Assembly (NCBI GenBank): GCA_036346225.1
Contig: JARFIW010000108.1
Span: forward strand, 5,164,501-5,228,500
Source of the DNA: Platerodrilus igneus
Lineage: Eukaryota; Arthropoda; Insecta; Coleoptera; Lycidae
DNA: 64,000 nt
Direction: 5' to 3'
Notes under the pieces: model-generated
The model's input: only the letters and a program-made list of their open reading frames with translations
Told to the model about the DNA's origin: nothing
Database searches by the model: none
In this document: piece after piece, positions 61,253 to 64,000 of the stretch
Numbering within the stretch: position 1 is the first letter of the stretch
Layout of the letters: every line of letters starts with the position of its first letter
Program-made: the position numbers and the translations under genes

Positions 61253-64000
61253 AACGATTCGATGTACGCGAATCGTTTTTTTATGCGTATTTCTACACAT
61301 AAAAACTATCCGATTTACTAGTCGCAATAATTTTACAGGCCGTACAAAACCCAAAAAAAATATTTTAAGTATAAGCACTTACAGACACTATGTCAAAATT
61401 CTCAATAACGATTTCGTGTACGCAATTGATTTTTTTAGGGCATGTTGCTACATATATACACCACCCAATTCAAAATAGTTTTCCAGGCCGTACAAAACCC
61501 AAAAAAAAAATGATTTTGAGTATAAGCACTTACAGACACTATGTCAAAATCTCAATAACGATTCCGTGTACGCAATTGATTTTCTAGGGCATGTTGCTAC
61601 ATGTATAGACCACCCAATTCAAAATTCAAAATAGTTTTTCAGGCCATACAAAATCAAAAAAAAAATTATTTTGGGTATTAACACTTACAGACACTATGTC
61701 AAAATCCAATAACGATTCCTTGTACGCAATTCATTTTTCTGGGGCATGTTGCTATATATATATAGACCACCCAATTCAAAATTAAAAATAGTTTTCCAGG
61801 TCGTACAAAACAAAAAAAAAAATTATTTTGAGGATAACCACTTACAGACACTATGTCAAAATTCTCAATAACAATTTGGTGTACGCAATTGATTTTTCTA
61901 GGGCGTATTGCTACCTATAAACACCACCCAATTCAAAATTCAAAATAGTTTTCCAGGCCCTACAAAACCCATAAAAAATTATTGCGAGTATAACCACTTA
62001 CAGACACTATGTCAAAATTCTCAATAACGATGTCGTGTACGCAATTGATTTTCTAGGGCATGTTGCTACATGTATAGACCACCCAATTCAAAATTCAAAA
62101 TAGTTTTCCAGGCCATACAAAACAAAAAAAAAATATTTTGGGTATTAGCACTTACAGACACTATGTCAAATTCTCAATAACGATTCCGTGTACGGCATTC
62201 ATTTTTCTAGGGCATGTTGCTACCTATAAAGACCACCCAATTAGAAATTCAAAATAGTTATCCAGGCCGTATAAAACAAAAAAAAAAAATTTTGAGTATT
62301 AGCACTTACAGACACTATGTCAAAATCCAATAACGAATCCTTGTACGCAATTCATTTTTCTAGGGCATGTTGCTACATATATAGACCACCCAATTCAAAA
62401 TTAAAAATAGTTTTTCAGGTCGTACAAAACCCAAAAAGCAATTATTTTGTATATAAGCACTTACAGACACTATGTCAAAATTCTCAATAAGGATTTCGTG
62501 TGCGCAATTGATTTTTCTAGGGCATGTCGCTACATGTATAGACCACCCAATTCAAAATTAAAAATAGTTTTCCAGGTCGTACAAAACCCAAAAAAAAATT
62601 ATTTTGAGGATAACCACTTACAGACACTATGTCAAAATTCTCAATAACGATTTGGTGTACGCAATTGATTTTTCTAGGGCGTGTTGCTACCTATAAACAC
62701 CACCCAATTCAAAATTCAAATAGTTTTCCAGGCCGTAGAAAACCCAAAAAAAAATTAGTGTGAGTATAAGAACTTACAGACACGATGTCAAAATTCTCAA
62801 TAACGATTTTGTGTACGCAATTGATTTTCTAGGGCATGTTGCTACATGTATAGACCACCCAATTCAAAACTCAAAATAGTTTCCAAGCCGTACAAAATCC
62901 AAAGGAAAAATTATTTTGAATATAAGTACTTACAGACACTATGTCAAAATTCTCAATAACGATTTTGTGTACGCAATTGATTTTTCTAGGGCATATTGCT
63001 ACATGTATAGACCACCAAATTTAAAATTCAAAATAGTTTTTCAGGTTGTACAAAACCAAAAAAAAAATTATTTTGGATATAGGCACTTACAGACACTATG
63101 TCAAAATTCTCAATAACGATTTTGTGTATGCAATTCATTTTCTAAGGCATATTGCTACATGTATAGACCACCAAATCCAAAGTTCAAAATAGTTTTACAG
63201 GCCGTACAAAACCCAAAAAAAAAAAATTATTGTGAGTATAAGCACTTACAGACACTATGTCAAAATTATCGATAACGATTCCGTGTACGCAGTTCATTTT
63301 TCTAGAGCATGTTGCTACACATATAGACTACCCAAATCCAAATTCAAAATAGTTTTCCAGGCGGTACAAAACCCAAAAAAAATTAACTTGAGTATAAGCA
63401 CTTACGGACACTATATCAAAATTCTTAATAACGATTCCGTGTACGCAATTTATTTTTCTAGGGCATGTTACTACATATATAGACTACCCAATTCAAATTT
63501 CAAAATAGTTTTCCAGGTTGTACAAAACCCAAGGAAAAATTATTTTGGATATATGAACTTACAGACACTATGTCAAAATTCTCAATAACGATTTTGTGTA
63601 CACAATTCATTTTTCTAGGGCATATTGCTACATGTATAGACCACCCAATTCAAAATAGTTTTCCAGGCCGTACAAAACCCAAATAAAAAATTACTTTGAG
63701 TATAAGCACTTACAGACACTATATCATAATTCTCAATAACGATTCCGTGTATGTAATTGATTTTTCAAGGACATGTTGCTACATATATAGACAACCCAAT
63801 TCAAAATTCAAAACAGTTTTCCAGGTTGTACAAAACCCAAAAAAAAATTATTTTGGATATCGAAACTTAGAGACACTATGTCAAACTTCTCAATAACGAT
63901 TCTGTGTACGCAAATCATTTTTCTAGGGCATATTGCTACACATATAGACCACCAAATCCAAAATTCAAAATAGTTTTCCAGGTCGTACAAAACCCAAAAA
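61253..64000 (+). repeat. Satellite DNA array, monomer about 155 bp
   Basis: Head-to-tail monomers with the landmark CTTACAGACACTATGTCAAA recurring at spacings of 151 to 159 bp (first landmark near 61379, last near 63867), giving 17 occurrences. Each monomer also holds GATTTTTCTAGGGCATGTTG-like, AGACCACCCAATTCAAAATT-like and an A-run after GTACAAAACCC. The first monomer is most diverged, as expected at an array edge. The array runs off the window end. Short open frames across monomers arise because some monomers are 156 or 159 bp long and are not genes. Confidence 0.97.

Noticed and set aside
61390..63990. Repeated open frames of 60-118 codons across the satellite array
   Set aside because: They follow the monomer sequence and appear only where monomers happen to be multiples of three. 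They share the same repeat and lack any gene context.
61253..64000. CRISPR-like appearance of regularly spaced repeats
   Set aside because: The whole monomer is repeated without unique spacers and the host is a eukaryote. This is satellite DNA.
1..64000. rRNA genes, and tRNA genes outside the SINE heads
   Set aside because: No cloverleaf-compatible or rRNA-like sequence was recognised. The only tRNA promoter boxes found belong to the two SINE copies.

Overview
This is eukaryotic, AT-rich, transposon-dense DNA, almost certainly from an insect or another arthropod. The evidence is the mobile-element mix (BEL/Pao, CR1/Jockey-like and RTE-like LINEs, a Penelope-like fragment, Tc1/mariner relatives, a tRNA-derived SINE, satellite DNA) and one spliced host gene with either tiny (43-58 nt) or very long introns. 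The species cannot be named from the sequence.

One host gene can be read completely. It is an orthologue of Mtr4 (MTREX/SKIV2L2), the RNA helicase that feeds substrates to the nuclear exosome. It lies on the minus strand from the start codon at 60039 to the stop at 23086-23088. Fifteen coding exons join in one continuous frame of 1037 codons, close to the human length of 1042, with all helicase motifs present. Its 12.6, 7.7, 6.3 and 5.9 kb introns hold most of the repeats in the right two thirds of the window.

Left third (1-23 kb), no intact host gene: a 6.6-kb BEL/Pao LTR retrotransposon (1472-8072, minus) with near-identical LTRs and a 5-bp target duplication sits inside an older CR1/Jockey-like LINE (1159-1471 plus 8078-8755). 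Then come a probable solo LTR (8763-9344), a decayed Tc1-like DDE transposon (about 10.1-11.3 kb), paired ancient repeats, a 213-bp tandem duplication, and a large inverted-repeat element (about 17.4-20.2 kb).

Middle (23-46 kb): Mtr4 exons 15 to 5, with two SINE copies of nearly equal length flanked by target duplications, several copies of long old repeats, a Penelope-like reverse transcriptase fragment, and two copies of a 365-bp repeat.

Right (46-64 kb): Mtr4 intron 4 holds an imperfect minisatellite, a pair of inverted termini bracketing a truncated LINE copy, a mariner-like transposase fragment, and a 3.2-kb decayed RTE-like LINE followed by partial 3'-end repeats. Mtr4 exons 4 to 1 lie at 59.3-60.0 kb. 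From about 61.25 kb to the window end there is a satellite array with a period near 155 bp and about 17 monomers visible.

No convincing novel multi-gene system was found. The most informative items are the nested BEL-in-LINE insertion, the SINE family, the inverted-repeat element with its unrecognised internal ORF, and the satellite array next to the Mtr4 5' end. Repeat boundaries and similarities were judged by eye and are approximate unless a target duplication fixes them.
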